A DNA stretch of 64,000 nucleotides from an uncultured Porphyromonadaceae bacterium (GTDB lineage: Bacteria > Bacteroidota > Bacteroidia > Bacteroidales > Muribaculaceae), in contig UQKE01000001.1 in the NCBI GenBank assembly GCA_900541555.1, forward strand, positions 1-64,000. The letters are read 5' to 3'. Positions 1 through 8,413 of the stretch are shown in pieces. Under the pieces are notes generated by a model that was given only the letters and a program-made list of their open reading frames with translations, was not told where the DNA came from and did not search any database. The position numbers were made by a program, and so were the translations under genes. Position 1 is the stretch's first letter. Every line of letters begins with the position of its first letter.

Positions 1-264
1 GAGCGCCACGTATTTGTCGTTTTCGCTTGCTTCGGGGTCGTTGAGGATTTTTGCAACTTGCTCGTTGTGGGAGCGGCGCAACATGAAAGAAACATCATGG
101 AATGCCGCATTTGCCATTGCGGTCAATCCTTCTTTCTCGATTTTCAAAATAGGATGCCCTTCAAATTCGCCTACCGAAACATGGTCTTTTGTTAGCAGGT
201 AATACTCCGTGTCGTCGTTTCCCGTTTGGAACATTGGACGATACTTGAATTCCGGATTTGCCAT
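1..264 (-). CDS. fum: Fumarate hydratase class I, N-terminal part (runs off window)
   Basis: The first 88 codons of a minus-strand gene are present; the reading frame is open to the window edge. The protein begins [12 protein letters not shown] and continues with [13 protein letters not shown], a block ([12 protein letters not shown]) and [14 protein letters not shown]. This matches the start of the iron-sulfur class I fumarases, about 545 residues in Bacteroidales, which interconvert fumarate and malate in the cytoplasm. The catalytic and cluster-binding parts lie outside the window. The start is the ATG at 264, with a TAAATTTG-type box (312-319) about 48 bases upstream. It is divergent from the transglutaminase-like gene at 425. 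Family call is confident; the symbol is generic because fumA and fumB types cannot be told apart here. Confidence 0.85.
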   Translation of the reverse strand, partial: MANPEFKYRPMFQTGNDDTEYYLLTKDHVSVGEFEGHPILKIEKEGLTAMANAAFHDVSFMLRRSHNEQVAKILNDPEASENDKYVAL

Positions 265-311
265 AATTACGTATTTATAATTGAATGTTAAATTTTAATA
301 ACTTGGTTGTG

Positions 312-319
312 CAAATTTA
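312..319 (-). promoter_or_regulatory. Putative -7 box of the fumarase promoter
   Basis: On the minus strand this reads TAAATTTG, a perfect match to the Bacteroidota TAnnTTTG box. No clear TTTG is seen 19-21 bases upstream, so only the -7 element is supported. Confidence 0.4.
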
Positions 320-367
320 CGAAAGAACAAAAGAATACGGAATTTTTTCCATGAAAAAAAGATTTCC

Positions 368-399
368 GTTGTGCAACTCGGGGAGAATTAATAAATTTG
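368..399 (+). promoter_or_regulatory. Putative promoter of the transglutaminase-like gene
   Basis: TAAATTTG at 392-399 fits TAnnTTTG. A partial -33 element (GTTG, 368-371) lies 20 bases upstream. The ATG at 425 follows after 25 bases. Confidence 0.4.
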
Positions 400-424
400 T
401 TGCAAATTCAAATTATTAAGAGAT

Positions 425-1831
425 ATGCGACACTTATGTATATTTGCGATTGGCGCGCTTATGTCGGCCGTTGATTCTTTGGCCGCTGTTCCTGAAAATT
501 CAAGCGCCTTGATGGAAAATGGTGATTTTGCAACGATTGAACAATTGATATCGTCGCCCGACTCGAAAATCACACGAGCTGAGGCCGATTCGTTGAGGGA
601 AGTGATGCGGCGCATAAAGAGAGATTTTTCGATTCCTTACGAAGAGGGCATAAAGCAGATCCAATCGCGTTTTTCCAATGCTTCTCGTCAAAATATCGAG
701 AATTGGGAACGAAACAATTACATCGAAACCAAGACCATCGATGGCACAAAATACATGTTCCGGAAATCAATTTCTAATTTGGATCGTCTTGTGCCTGAAT
801 TGTCGGCGCGAAAAGAGTCCCAGCAAGTCGCAACGAATTTTTCACGTGCGAAGTTTGCAAAAGCGGCAATGGCGGAAGCCGACAGCGCAACCGGATTGGA
901 TGGCGGCCATCGCGTCACGTTGAAATTCACGATCGATGTCGATGCAGATGCTGTCCCCGACGGGGAAACGATTCGGGTGTGGATGCCGTTCCCGATAGAG
1001 TCGATGCGGCAGAAAAACGTGCAGCTTCTTTCGTCGTCCGATGATGTGACATATTCGCAAAGCCCAGTGCATAATACCATATATATGGAGCGAAAGGCGG
1101 AAAAGGGCAAGGCGGCGCATTTTGAAGCGGTTTTTGCTTATGATGTCTATTCGCAGTGTTTCTCGCAAGATTATTTGCTCGAACATGCAAAGGCCTACGA
1201 CAAATCGTCGGATGTGTATAAGAAATACACGGCAGACGAAGGCGTGCAAATATTGTTGACCGACGATATGAAGGCGCTGGCTGCCAAAATCATCGGCAAT
1301 GAGACGAATCCGGTGAAACAAGCCTCTTTGATCTATAATTGGATAGAAGCATATTTCCCATGGGCGGGCGCAAGGGAATACAGCACAATTCCAAATCTTG
1401 CTCAATATGCGCTGAGTCGGGGTTATGGAGATTGCGGTCAAGTGTCGTTGCTGTACATCACATTGCTGCGAAGCGCGGGAATACCTGCCAGATGGGAGAG
1501 CGGCTGGTCGTTGGAGCCGGGCGCTGTCGGAATGCACGATTGGGCAGAAGTCTATTATGAAGGAGTCGGATGGGTTCCTGTCGACATGTCGTATGGGCTG
1601 CTGCGGACCAACGATGGCGACGATGTGTTGAATTTTTATAAATCGGGCATAGACTTTTATCGGTTTGCTGCCAACAGAGGCGTGAACAGCCCATTTTCTC
1701 CGGCAAAGCAATATATACGCAGCGAAACTGTCGATTCGCAATTGGGCGAAGTCGAATGGAAAGGCGGAAACCTGTTTTATTATGAAAGCTGGACTCCGAG
1801 ATTGGAAGTCGTGAGCATTGACGAGCTTTAA
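425..1831 (+). CDS. Secreted transglutaminase-like domain protein
   Basis: A 468-residue protein with an N-terminal signal peptide (about residues 1-20, hydrophobic core LCIFAIGALMSAV, cleavage likely near SLA-AV). The C-terminal third carries a transglutaminase/protease-like fold with the expected triad: Cys337 in GYGDCGQVS, His371 in GMHDWAEVYY and Asp387 in VPVDMSYG. The middle region (about 155-270) is a beta-rich segment often found before this domain in Bacteroidota. Members of this family are usually cysteine peptidases or amidases of the periplasm; the substrate is unknown. It stands alone, divergent from fumarase, with 187 bases before rplY. Start chosen because it begins the signal peptide directly. 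Confidence 0.75.
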   Translation: MRHLCIFAIGALMSAVDSLAAVPENSSALMENGDFATIEQLISSPDSKITRAEADSLREVMRRIKRDFSIPYEEGIKQIQSRFSNASRQNIENWERNNYIETKTIDGTKYMFRKSISNLDRLVPELSARKESQQVATNFSRAKFAKAAMAEADSATGLDGGHRVTLKFTIDVDADAVPDGETIRVWMPFPIESMRQKNVQLLSSSDDVTYSQSPVHNTIYMERKAEKGKAAHFEAVFAYDVYSQCFSQDYLLEHAKAYDKSSDVYKKYTADEGVQILLTDDMKALAAKIIGNETNPVKQASLIYNWIEAYFPWAGAREYSTIPNLAQYALSRGYGDCGQVSLLYITLLRSAGIPARWESGWSLEPGAVGMHDWAEVYYEGVGWVPVDMSYGLLRTNDGDDVLNFYKSGIDFYRFAANRGVNSPFSPAKQYIRSETVDSQLGEVEWKGGNLFYYESWTPRLEVVSIDEL

Positions 1832-1907
1832 TCAGGTCATTCTTATGCAATTGTGGCGCAAAAATGGGCAATAATTGCCGCGATTGCACACAATCCTGCC
1901 GCATCGG

Positions 1908-1939
1908 TTTGCTGCAATGAGAAAAATGTCGTAAATTTG
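1908..1939 (+). promoter_or_regulatory. Promoter of rplY-pth-hslR
   Basis: TTTG at 1908-1911, a 20-base spacer, then TAAATTTG at 1932-1939. This is a full match to the Bacteroidota two-box promoter. Transcription would begin near 1945, leaving a leader of about 75 bases before rplY. Confidence 0.6.
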
Positions 1940-1969
1940 CACCGCTTTTTTAAGATTCCGTGTGATGGG

Positions 1970-1995
1970 AAATTAAGAAGCGAAACACTTAATTT
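1970..1995 (+). other. Leader hairpin upstream of rplY
   Basis: AAATTAAG (1970-1977) and CTTAATTT (1988-1995) form a perfect 8-bp stem with a 10-base loop, followed by TT and AG. It lies in the rplY leader 23 bases before the ATG. It could be a weak attenuator or a protein-binding site; AT-rich content means chance is possible. Confidence 0.35.
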
Positions 1996-2018
1996 TTAGT
2001 AACACAAAAAAGAACGAA

Positions 2019-2678
2019 ATGAAAACTTACAATTTGTCGGCGCAGCCGAGAACAGAGATTGGCAAAAAGGCATCCAAGGCATTACGCAACGCCGGCTTGA
2101 TTCCTGTGGTAATGAATGGCGGTAAGGTTGTCGACCTTCCTTATGAAGGAAAACTGAATCCTGAAGAATCGCTTGTGGAATTGGCGAACAACAAAGGTGT
2201 TATCGTGACAAGCCTGCAAGTGAAAAACGACGATCTTCGCAAACTGTTGTATACTCCGGATATCTATGTGATTGATTTGGATATCGACGGCCGTAAGAAA
2301 AAGGCTGTTTTGAAAGAGGTGCAATTCCATCCGGTAAAAGACGAGGTGCTTCATATCGACCTTTTGGAAGTGAATGAAGACAAGCCTATTGTAATGGAAG
2401 TGCCTGTGAAATTGGAAGGTCATGCCGAAGGTGTGAAAGCCGGTGGTAAATTGACTTTGTCGATGAAGAAAATCAAAGTGAAAGCGCTTTACACGAACAT
2501 TCCGGAACGTGTTGTCGTAAATGTGGACAATCTCGGATTGGGAAAAACATTGCAAATCGGCGATCTCCACTTCGATGGTTTGGAATTGATGAATGCGAAG
2601 AATGCCGTAGTTTGCGCCGTTCAATTGACTCGTGCCGCTCGTGGAGCACAAGCTGCCGCAGCTGCCGCAGAAAAATAG
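2019..2678 (+). CDS. rplY: 50S ribosomal protein L25 (CTC/TL5 type)
   Basis: A 219-residue protein of the long L25 type: an N-terminal 5S-rRNA-binding domain (about 1-95, starting MKTYNLSAQPRTEIGKK) and a C-terminal TL5/CTC domain (about 96-200, KDEVLHIDLLEVNEDKPI and later PVKLEGHAEGVKAGG). It ends in an Ala-rich tail. It binds 5S rRNA in the large subunit; the CTC form is also called a general stress protein. It leads an operon with pth 12 bases downstream, a very common pairing. Length is normal for Bacteroidota. Confidence 0.93.
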   Translation: MKTYNLSAQPRTEIGKKASKALRNAGLIPVVMNGGKVVDLPYEGKLNPEESLVELANNKGVIVTSLQVKNDDLRKLLYTPDIYVIDLDIDGRKKKAVLKEVQFHPVKDEVLHIDLLEVNEDKPIVMEVPVKLEGHAEGVKAGGKLTLSMKKIKVKALYTNIPERVVVNVDNLGLGKTLQIGDLHFDGLELMNAKNAVVCAVQLTRAARGAQAAAAAAEK

Positions 2679-2690
2679 TGATAAAATGTC

Positions 2691-3254
2691 ATGAAGTATT
2701 TGATAGCCGGATTAGGAAATATCGGCACGGAATATCAAAATACGCGGCATAATATAGGTTTTATGGTATTGGATGCTTTGGCAAAGGCATCCAATACCAC
2801 TTTTATGACCCAGCGTTATGGCGATGTTGCCGAAATGCGCTTGAAGAATAAAGAGTTGGTATTGTTGAAACCGTCCACTTATATGAATTTAAGCGGCAAC
2901 GCGATTCGTTATTGGATGGAAAAAGAGCGCATCCCCTTGGAGAATCTGCTTGTGGTGGTCGACGACATTGCTTTGCCCTTTGGGGCTGTCAGGATGAAAG
3001 CGCGTGGCAGCGATGCAGGGCACAATGGATTGAAAAACATAGCAGAAGTATTGTCCACTCAGAATTATGCGCGTCTTCGTTTTGGCATTGGCAATAATTT
3101 CCCTCGTGGCTTTCAAGTGGAGTACGTTTTAAGCCGTTTTTCGGAGGAAGAACAACCGGTATTGGCAGAACGTATCGACGTGGCTGTCGATGCCATAAAA
3201 GCATATTGCCTTTCAGGACTTGATTTTGCCATGAATCATTTTAACAATAAATGA
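2691..3254 (+). CDS. pth: Peptidyl-tRNA hydrolase
   Basis: A 187-residue cytoplasmic enzyme that frees tRNA from stalled peptidyl-tRNA. The family signatures are visible: [22 protein letters not shown] at the N-terminus with the catalytic His (His21), [13 protein letters not shown], and [30 protein letters not shown] around residues 87-115. Length is typical. It lies between rplY and the S4-domain gene, which begins 1 base after its stop, so the three genes should be co-transcribed. Confidence 0.95.
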   Translation: MKYLIAGLGNIGTEYQNTRHNIGFMVLDALAKASNTTFMTQRYGDVAEMRLKNKELVLLKPSTYMNLSGNAIRYWMEKERIPLENLLVVVDDIALPFGAVRMKARGSDAGHNGLKNIAEVLSTQNYARLRFGIGNNFPRGFQVEYVLSRFSEEEQPVLAERIDVAVDAIKAYCLSGLDFAMNHFNNK

Positions 3255-3255
3255 A

Positions 3256-3690
3256 ATGAAAGAGGTAAGGATCGATAAATGGCTGTGGGCGACACGTATT
3301 TTCAAAACTCGAACCATTGCCGGCGAGGCTTGCCGGAAAGGGCGCGTGTCGATAGGCGGAATGAATGTGAAGCCTTCGCGTCCGGTGAAAATAGGAGAAA
3401 TCGTCGACGTGAAAAAACCGCCGGTCACTTATTCGTTTAAAGTGAAGGACGTGACGGAAAACAGGATGGGGGCCAAATTGGTGCCGCAATATTTGGAAAA
3501 CGTGACAGCGCCAAGCCAATACGAATTGTTGGAGATGGTGAAAATAAGAGGCTTTATCGACCGCCAGAAAGGGTTGGGACGGCCGACGAAGAAAGAAGGC
3601 CGTGAATTGTCGAAATTTACGGAGGATGCATATTCTTTCGATGAGGACGATTTCGATTTTTCAGATGATTTTTTTGATGATGAAGCATAA
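3256..3690 (+). CDS. hslR: S4-domain RNA-binding protein (Hsp15-like)
   Basis: A 144-residue protein whose first 60 residues form an S4 RNA-binding domain (KEVRIDKWLWATRIFKTRT, then ACRKGRVSIGGMNVKPSRPVKIGEIVDV). This is the pattern of Hsp15, which in E. coli binds 50S subunits carrying stranded nascent chains. The C-terminus is a low-complexity acidic tail (EDDFDFSDDFFDDEA). The linker with RQKGLGRPTKKEGRELSKF is typical of the family. It is the third gene of rplY-pth-hslR, which fits a ribosome-rescue theme together with pth. The symbol follows the E. coli homologue. Confidence 0.85.
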   Translation: MKEVRIDKWLWATRIFKTRTIAGEACRKGRVSIGGMNVKPSRPVKIGEIVDVKKPPVTYSFKVKDVTENRMGAKLVPQYLENVTAPSQYELLEMVKIRGFIDRQKGLGRPTKKEGRELSKFTEDAYSFDEDDFDFSDDFFDDEA

Positions 3691-3726
3691 GCTGATTTTT
3701 GCAACAATGTGGCAAAAAGCGATTTG

Positions 3727-3734
3727 TAATTTTG
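3727..3734 (+). promoter_or_regulatory. Putative -7 box of the metal efflux operon
   Basis: TAATTTTG matches TAnnTTTG, 22 bases before the ATG at 3757. A TTTG at 3698-3701 is 25 bases upstream, longer than usual, so the -33 element is doubtful. Confidence 0.45.
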
Positions 3735-3756
3735 TGCTGTAAAACGAAAAGCGACA

Positions 3757-4140
3757 ATGAACAATCGAGGAAGATGCATATTGTTTATGGCGATGATTGT
3801 CGTGGCGTTTAACGTCATGCTATTTCATCACCACCATTCTTATTCGATTGTTTCGGCTGTGTGCGAAATGCTGTCGTTTGATCATTGCGACGGGCACGAT
3901 GGCGAGAATGATGCGGAAAACTCGTGTGCCTATCATCAAATGCTGGCAATTGAGAATGCGAATCCTTTCAAAATCGTGGTGAAGGAAGATGGGCTTCATG
4001 GCTTGTCCTTATGGAGGAGCGAAGAGCCGATAGTCCCGTATGAAACCAAAGAATGGTTGTGCATAAAGAGGCCAAAATGTCCATTGCCGCAATTCGGCGA
4101 GCGTGTTTCCGGACTACGCGCACCTCCTGTCGTCGGGTGA
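3757..4140 (+). CDS. Small exported His/Cys-rich protein, likely DUF6769 family
   Basis: A 127-residue protein with a hydrophobic N-terminal segment (about residues 8-23, ILFMAMIVVAFNVMLF) that could be a signal peptide or anchor. It is followed by an HHHH run, then Cys, His and acidic residues (CEMLSFDHCDGHDGEND, CAYHQM) that look like metal ligands. The C-terminus LRAPPVVG is characteristic of a small Bacteroidales family found before RND efflux genes; I recall this as DUF6769, which needs checking. It is the first gene of the efflux operon. A periplasmic metal sensor or chaperone is an inference from residue content and position. Confidence 0.7.
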   Translation: MNNRGRCILFMAMIVVAFNVMLFHHHHSYSIVSAVCEMLSFDHCDGHDGENDAENSCAYHQMLAIENANPFKIVVKEDGLHGLSLWRSEEPIVPYETKEWLCIKRPKCPLPQFGERVSGLRAPPVVG

Positions 4141-4192
4141 CGATAAGCGAGAGAATGGAAAATGAAAAGTCGAATATTATTAATATAAAACT

Positions 4193-5308
4193 ATGAAATT
4201 TAAATATATATGTGGGTTTACGTTGGCCTTGGTCTTTGTTGCAGGATGTAGCAGCGAGCATCATGAAGATGCAGCCCACAAAGAAGATGCTCATGACCAT
4301 GAAGGAATCATTGTAGTGCATTCGGAGCAGGCAAAATCGATGGGCATAAAAACTGGAAAAGCAGAAAAAGGAAAATTCCGCCAAGTAATTAAGGTGGGAG
4401 GCGAAATATTGCCGACGCAATCGTCGCAGGTAGTTGTTTCGGCCAAGTCGTCCGGCGTGGTGCGTTTCGCGCAAGGGTTGACAACCGGCGTCGCCATTGG
4501 CAAAAATGGAATTGTATGCACGCTGTCCTCTGAGGGCGTGGAAGGCGGCGACCCGAAAGCCGAAGCCCGCATTGTTTACGATGCGGCTAAGAAAGAATTT
4601 GAAAGAGTCGCAAAATTGTATGAATCGCAATTGGCGACAGAAAAAGAGTATCAGGAAGCGCGCCGGGCATTGGATGTTGCCCGCAATGCGTTGGACGACA
4701 ACGCGAGAAGCACAACTGTTGTCAGCCCGATAGCCGGCGTTGTCAGCCAATTGCTGGTCGACAACGGCAGTTTCGTTTCCACCGGATCGCCGATAGCCGT
4801 GGTATGTTCCGGCAATAAATTGATATTAAAGGCGATTGTTCCGCAAACTTATTATGAATCGTACCCGTTGATTACTTCGGCAAATTTCAAGCTTCCGTAC
4901 AATGAAGAAACCTTGGAATTGGATTCGATGAATGGCAAACGTATTTCTTCGGAAGTTTTGTCGCCGGTATCGACCGGATATTTCGATTTGGAATTTGAAT
5001 TCGACAATAATGGGACGGTTGTTCCGGGAACTTATGCAGAAGTCTACCTGTTAGGCGCGGAGCGCGACAATGTAGTGACATTGCCCTTGTCTGCCATTGT
5101 GGAGGAAGAAGGGACGCATTCTGTTTTTGTCAAGGAAGAAGAGGAGCACTATGAAAAACGCTCGGTGGCGCTTGGCGAGAGCGACGGGACTCGCGTTGAA
5201 ATCAAATCGGGCGTGAAAGCCGGCGAAACAGTTGTCGTGGAAGGCGCGGTCTATGTGAAGTTGGCCGCCAATACAGGGGTTATACCCGAAGGGCATCATC
5301 ACCATTAA
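4193..5308 (+). CDS. RND efflux periplasmic adaptor lipoprotein (CusB/CzcB-like)
   Basis: A 371-residue membrane-fusion protein. The signal peptide ends in a lipobox (FVAGC, Cys19), so it should be a lipoprotein. Next comes a His/Asp/Glu-rich segment (EHHEDAAHKEDAHDHEG), then barrel and biotinyl-lipoyl-like regions (EILPTQSSQVVVSAKSSGVV; SPIAGVVSQLLVDNGSFVSTGSPI) around a short helical hairpin (about 120-160). It ends in a natural GHHHH tail. It bridges the inner-membrane pump and the outer-membrane channel encoded immediately downstream. The His-rich ends point to a divalent or cuprous metal substrate; the exact metal cannot be read from the sequence. Confidence 0.88.
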   Translation: MKFKYICGFTLALVFVAGCSSEHHEDAAHKEDAHDHEGIIVVHSEQAKSMGIKTGKAEKGKFRQVIKVGGEILPTQSSQVVVSAKSSGVVRFAQGLTTGVAIGKNGIVCTLSSEGVEGGDPKAEARIVYDAAKKEFERVAKLYESQLATEKEYQEARRALDVARNALDDNARSTTVVSPIAGVVSQLLVDNGSFVSTGSPIAVVCSGNKLILKAIVPQTYYESYPLITSANFKLPYNEETLELDSMNGKRISSEVLSPVSTGYFDLEFEFDNNGTVVPGTYAEVYLLGAERDNVVTLPLSAIVEEEGTHSVFVKEEEEHYEKRSVALGESDGTRVEIKSGVKAGETVVVEGAVYVKLAANTGVIPEGHHHH

Positions 5309-5320
5309 TACTGCTTGCGT

Positions 5321-8300
5321 ATGTTGAACAAAATCATTCGTTTTTCATTAAACAACAAATATCTTATCATATTTGCGTTTGTATTGATATTGGCATCCGG
5401 CATATACACCGTGCTGCATACGAACGTGGATGTGTTTCCGGATTTGAATGCGCCGACAGTGACGGTCATGACAGAGGCTCCGGGGCTTGCGCCGGAAGAA
5501 GTGGAGCGATTGGTATCGTATCCGATTGAAACGGCAGTAAATGGCGCTACCGGCGTGAGACGGGTGCGTTCGGCTTCGGATACAGGACTTTCAATTGTCA
5601 CGGTCGAGTTTGATTGGGGCACGGATGTGTATTTGGACAGGCAGATTGTTTCTGAACGATTAATGACAGTCACAGAGCAGCTTCCCCCGAATGTGAACAC
5701 GCCGGTTCTTGCTCCTCAAACGTCGATCATGGGCGAAATCATGATTGTCGGATTAACGTCGGAAACGACTTCCGGCATGGATTTGCGCACGATTGCCGAT
5801 CGTGTCATGAAGCCGCAGTTGCTTTCTTTGAGCGGCGTGGCGCAAGTGACGGTAATGGGTGGCGATGTGAAAGAATATCAGATTCGTCTCGACCCTAAAA
5901 AGATGCGTTACTACGACGTTTCGATGAATGAAGTGCTCGAAGCGGCTGAAAATGTCAATAACAACACAGACGGAAGCATCGTTTACGAGTATGGAAATGA
6001 ATACCTTGTCAAAGGAGAAGTGAACACAAACAATCCTGAATTGATAGGGCAATCCGTCGTTCGTTCGACAGGCGATTCCATTGTCAGGATATGTGATGTG
6101 GCAGAAGTGGCGATTGGAGCGGAATCTCCGAAATTGGGATTGGCATCCGAACGGGGCAAACCGGCAGTGCTTATCACGATAGCCAAACAAAACGAGGTGA
6201 ATACAGTCGAACTGATAAAGGAGATTGACAAGACATTAGCCGATTTGAAAAGCAATTTGCCGGACGATGTGCATGTGTCCACCGATATTTTCCGGCAAAG
6301 CGATTTTATAGACAATGCTGTCGACAATATCCAAAATTCGTTGCTGGAAGGCGCAATTTTTGTGATAATTATCCTTTTCCTATTCTTGATGGATGTCAGG
6401 GCAACCATTATTTCCGTTGTCGCGCTTCCTATTTCAGTAGTCATCACTTTGATTGTTCTTCACGTGCTTGGATTGTCGATTAATACGATGTCGTTGGGCG
6501 GTATTGCCATTGCGATTGGTTCGCTTGTCGACGACGCAATTGTCGATGTGGAAAACGTGTATCGCAAATTAAGGGCAAACAGGCTTTTGCCGGAAGGCGA
6601 GCGTGAGCGAGTGGTCGACGTGATATTCCATGCATCGTCGGAAGTGAGAATGCCTATTTTGAACTCGACATTGATTATCATAGCAAGTTTCCTGCCTTTG
6701 TTCTTCTTGTCGGGCATAGAAGGCCGCTTGCTGATTCCTCTCGGCATCGCTTTTATCGTGTCCTTGATCGCCTCGACGATTGTCGCATTGACGCTGACGC
6801 CGGTGCTTTGCAATGTGCTTTTGTCGAAAGACAAGCATATCGAGCAGGCGTCGAAAGAGTCGTTCGTAGCGAGAAATCTGAAGAAATACTACAAAACGGC
6901 TTTGAATTTCAGTATGGCTCATAAGAAAGGCTTGCTGTCGGGCGTAGGCGTATTGTTTGTTTTTTCATTGTTGCTTGTGTTTACGTTTGGACGGAGTTTC
7001 CTGCCGCCTTTCAACGAGGGGTCGTTTACGATTAATGTGACGGCATTGCCGGGAATTTCTTTGGAAGAATCCGACAGGATAGGACAGCAAGTCGACAAGG
7101 CATTGTTGAGCATTCCGGAAATTAAAACGATCGCACGGAAAACCGGCCGAGCCGAGCTCGACGAACATTCCCGCGGAAGCAATTCATCGGAAATAGAGGC
7201 CCCCTATGAAATCAAAGACCGTTCGCGCTTTGAAATTATGGCTGAAATACGGCAGAAATTGTCGGTCATTCCGGGAATAAATGTCGAGATCGGCCAACCG
7301 ATATCTCATCGCATAGATGCCATGTTGTCGGGGACGGAAGCCCAAATAGCCATCAAGATATTTGGCGACGATCTTACGAAATTGCATGATTTGGGAACGA
7401 AAATCAAGCAAGAAATAGCATCGGTGGAAGGCATTGTCGATGTGAATGTCGAACAGCAAGTGCAACGTCCGGAAATAGAAATAACGCCCAATCGTGTGAT
7501 GATGGCGAAATATGGAGTTACCATGTCGGATTTCAGCAAGATGGTAAATGTATCGATTCCCGGAGTTGTCGTTTCTGAGGTTTATGAAGACGGCGTGCCT
7601 TACAATTTGACGTTGCGGGTGAAGGAAGAAGATCGCAATACGATTGCAGGCATTCGCGATTTGCTTATAGACACGAACGCGGGCAAGGTGCCATTATCGT
7701 ATGTGGCCGATGTGAAATCTTCGACAACCTACAATTCGATTAATCGTGAGAACGCTCGCCGCCGGATTGTTGTTTCGGCCAATGTCGAGAATCGGGATTT
7801 GGTAGGTGCGGTCAATGATATTAAAGAGAAAATATCTTCGACTGTCGATTTGCCGGAGGGCTACTATATCAATTATGGCGGACAATTTGAAAGCGAGCAG
7901 GCCGCATCCCGCACTTTGGCTGCGGCAACGATTTTGGCTTTGATTGTCATTGTGCTCCTGTTGTATCAAGAGTTTCACAACTTTAAGGAGTCGCTAATCA
8001 TATTGGTCAATATCCCGCTGGCTATGATCGGAGGCATTTTCATTTTATGGTGTAATTCCGGAGAATTGAACATCCCTGCGATTATAGGATTTATTTCATT
8101 GCTTGGCATCACGACGCGCAACGGCATGTTGCTGATGTCGCGCTATAATCAATTGGAAGAAGAGGGCGTCTCGCTGTCGGAGCGGATACGTATTGGTTCA
8201 ACCGACCGGTTGCTGCCGATCATTATGACTGCATTGACTTCGGCTTTGGCTCTTATTCCGATAGTGGCGCGGGGCACGGAACCCGGCAATGAGATTCAAA

Positions 8301-8413
8301 GCCCGATGGCCGTGGTGATTTTAGGCGGCTTGTTTAGCTCGACGCTATTGAATATTTTTGTAGTGCCAATTATTTATTACCTTGCAAATAGAAAAAAAGA
8401 ATGTTCCGAATGA
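5321..8413 (+). CDS. Heavy-metal RND efflux transporter (CusA/CzcA family)
   Basis: A 1030-residue inner-membrane proton-driven pump with the usual RND plan: TM1 near the N-terminus, a large periplasmic loop, TM2-TM6, a second loop, TM7-TM12. VDVFPDLNAPTVTVMTEAPG follows TM1. TM4 contains GSLVDDAIVDVEN with an acidic pair, the likely proton relay; this differs from the DG or DA seen there in CzcA and CusA. I chose the ATG at 5321 over an in-frame TTG at 5315. It lies 12 bases after the adaptor and its last 13 bases overlap the outer-membrane channel gene, indicating one operon. Substrate metal is unresolved. Confidence 0.9.
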   Translation: MLNKIIRFSLNNKYLIIFAFVLILASGIYTVLHTNVDVFPDLNAPTVTVMTEAPGLAPEEVERLVSYPIETAVNGATGVRRVRSASDTGLSIVTVEFDWGTDVYLDRQIVSERLMTVTEQLPPNVNTPVLAPQTSIMGEIMIVGLTSETTSGMDLRTIADRVMKPQLLSLSGVAQVTVMGGDVKEYQIRLDPKKMRYYDVSMNEVLEAAENVNNNTDGSIVYEYGNEYLVKGEVNTNNPELIGQSVVRSTGDSIVRICDVAEVAIGAESPKLGLASERGKPAVLITIAKQNEVNTVELIKEIDKTLADLKSNLPDDVHVSTDIFRQSDFIDNAVDNIQNSLLEGAIFVIIILFLFLMDVRATIISVVALPISVVITLIVLHVLGLSINTMSLGGIAIAIGSLVDDAIVDVENVYRKLRANRLLPEGERERVVDVIFHASSEVRMPILNSTLIIIASFLPLFFLSGIEGRLLIPLGIAFIVSLIASTIVALTLTPVLCNVLLSKDKHIEQASKESFVARNLKKYYKTALNFSMAHKKGLLSGVGVLFVFSLLLVFTFGRSFLPPFNEGSFTINVTALPGISLEESDRIGQQVDKALLSIPEIKTIARKTGRAELDEHSRGSNSSEIEAPYEIKDRSRFEIMAEIRQKLSVIPGINVEIGQPISHRIDAMLSGTEAQIAIKIFGDDLTKLHDLGTKIKQEIASVEGIVDVNVEQQVQRPEIEITPNRVMMAKYGVTMSDFSKMVNVSIPGVVVSEVYEDGVPYNLTLRVKEEDRNTIAGIRDLLIDTNAGKVPLSYVADVKSSTTYNSINRENARRRIVVSANVENRDLVGAVNDIKEKISSTVDLPEGYYINYGGQFESEQAASRTLAAATILALIVIVLLLYQEFHNFKESLIILVNIPLAMIGGIFILWCNSGELNIPAIIGFISLLGITTRNGMLLMSRYNQLEEEGVSLSERIRIGSTDRLLPIIMTALTSALALIPIVARGTEPGNEIQSPMAVVILGGLFSSTLLNIFVVPIIYYLANRKKECSE

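Noticed and set aside
842..1741. Minus-strand open frame opposite the transglutaminase-like gene
   Set aside because: Antisense shadow; the real gene has a signal peptide and a catalytic triad.
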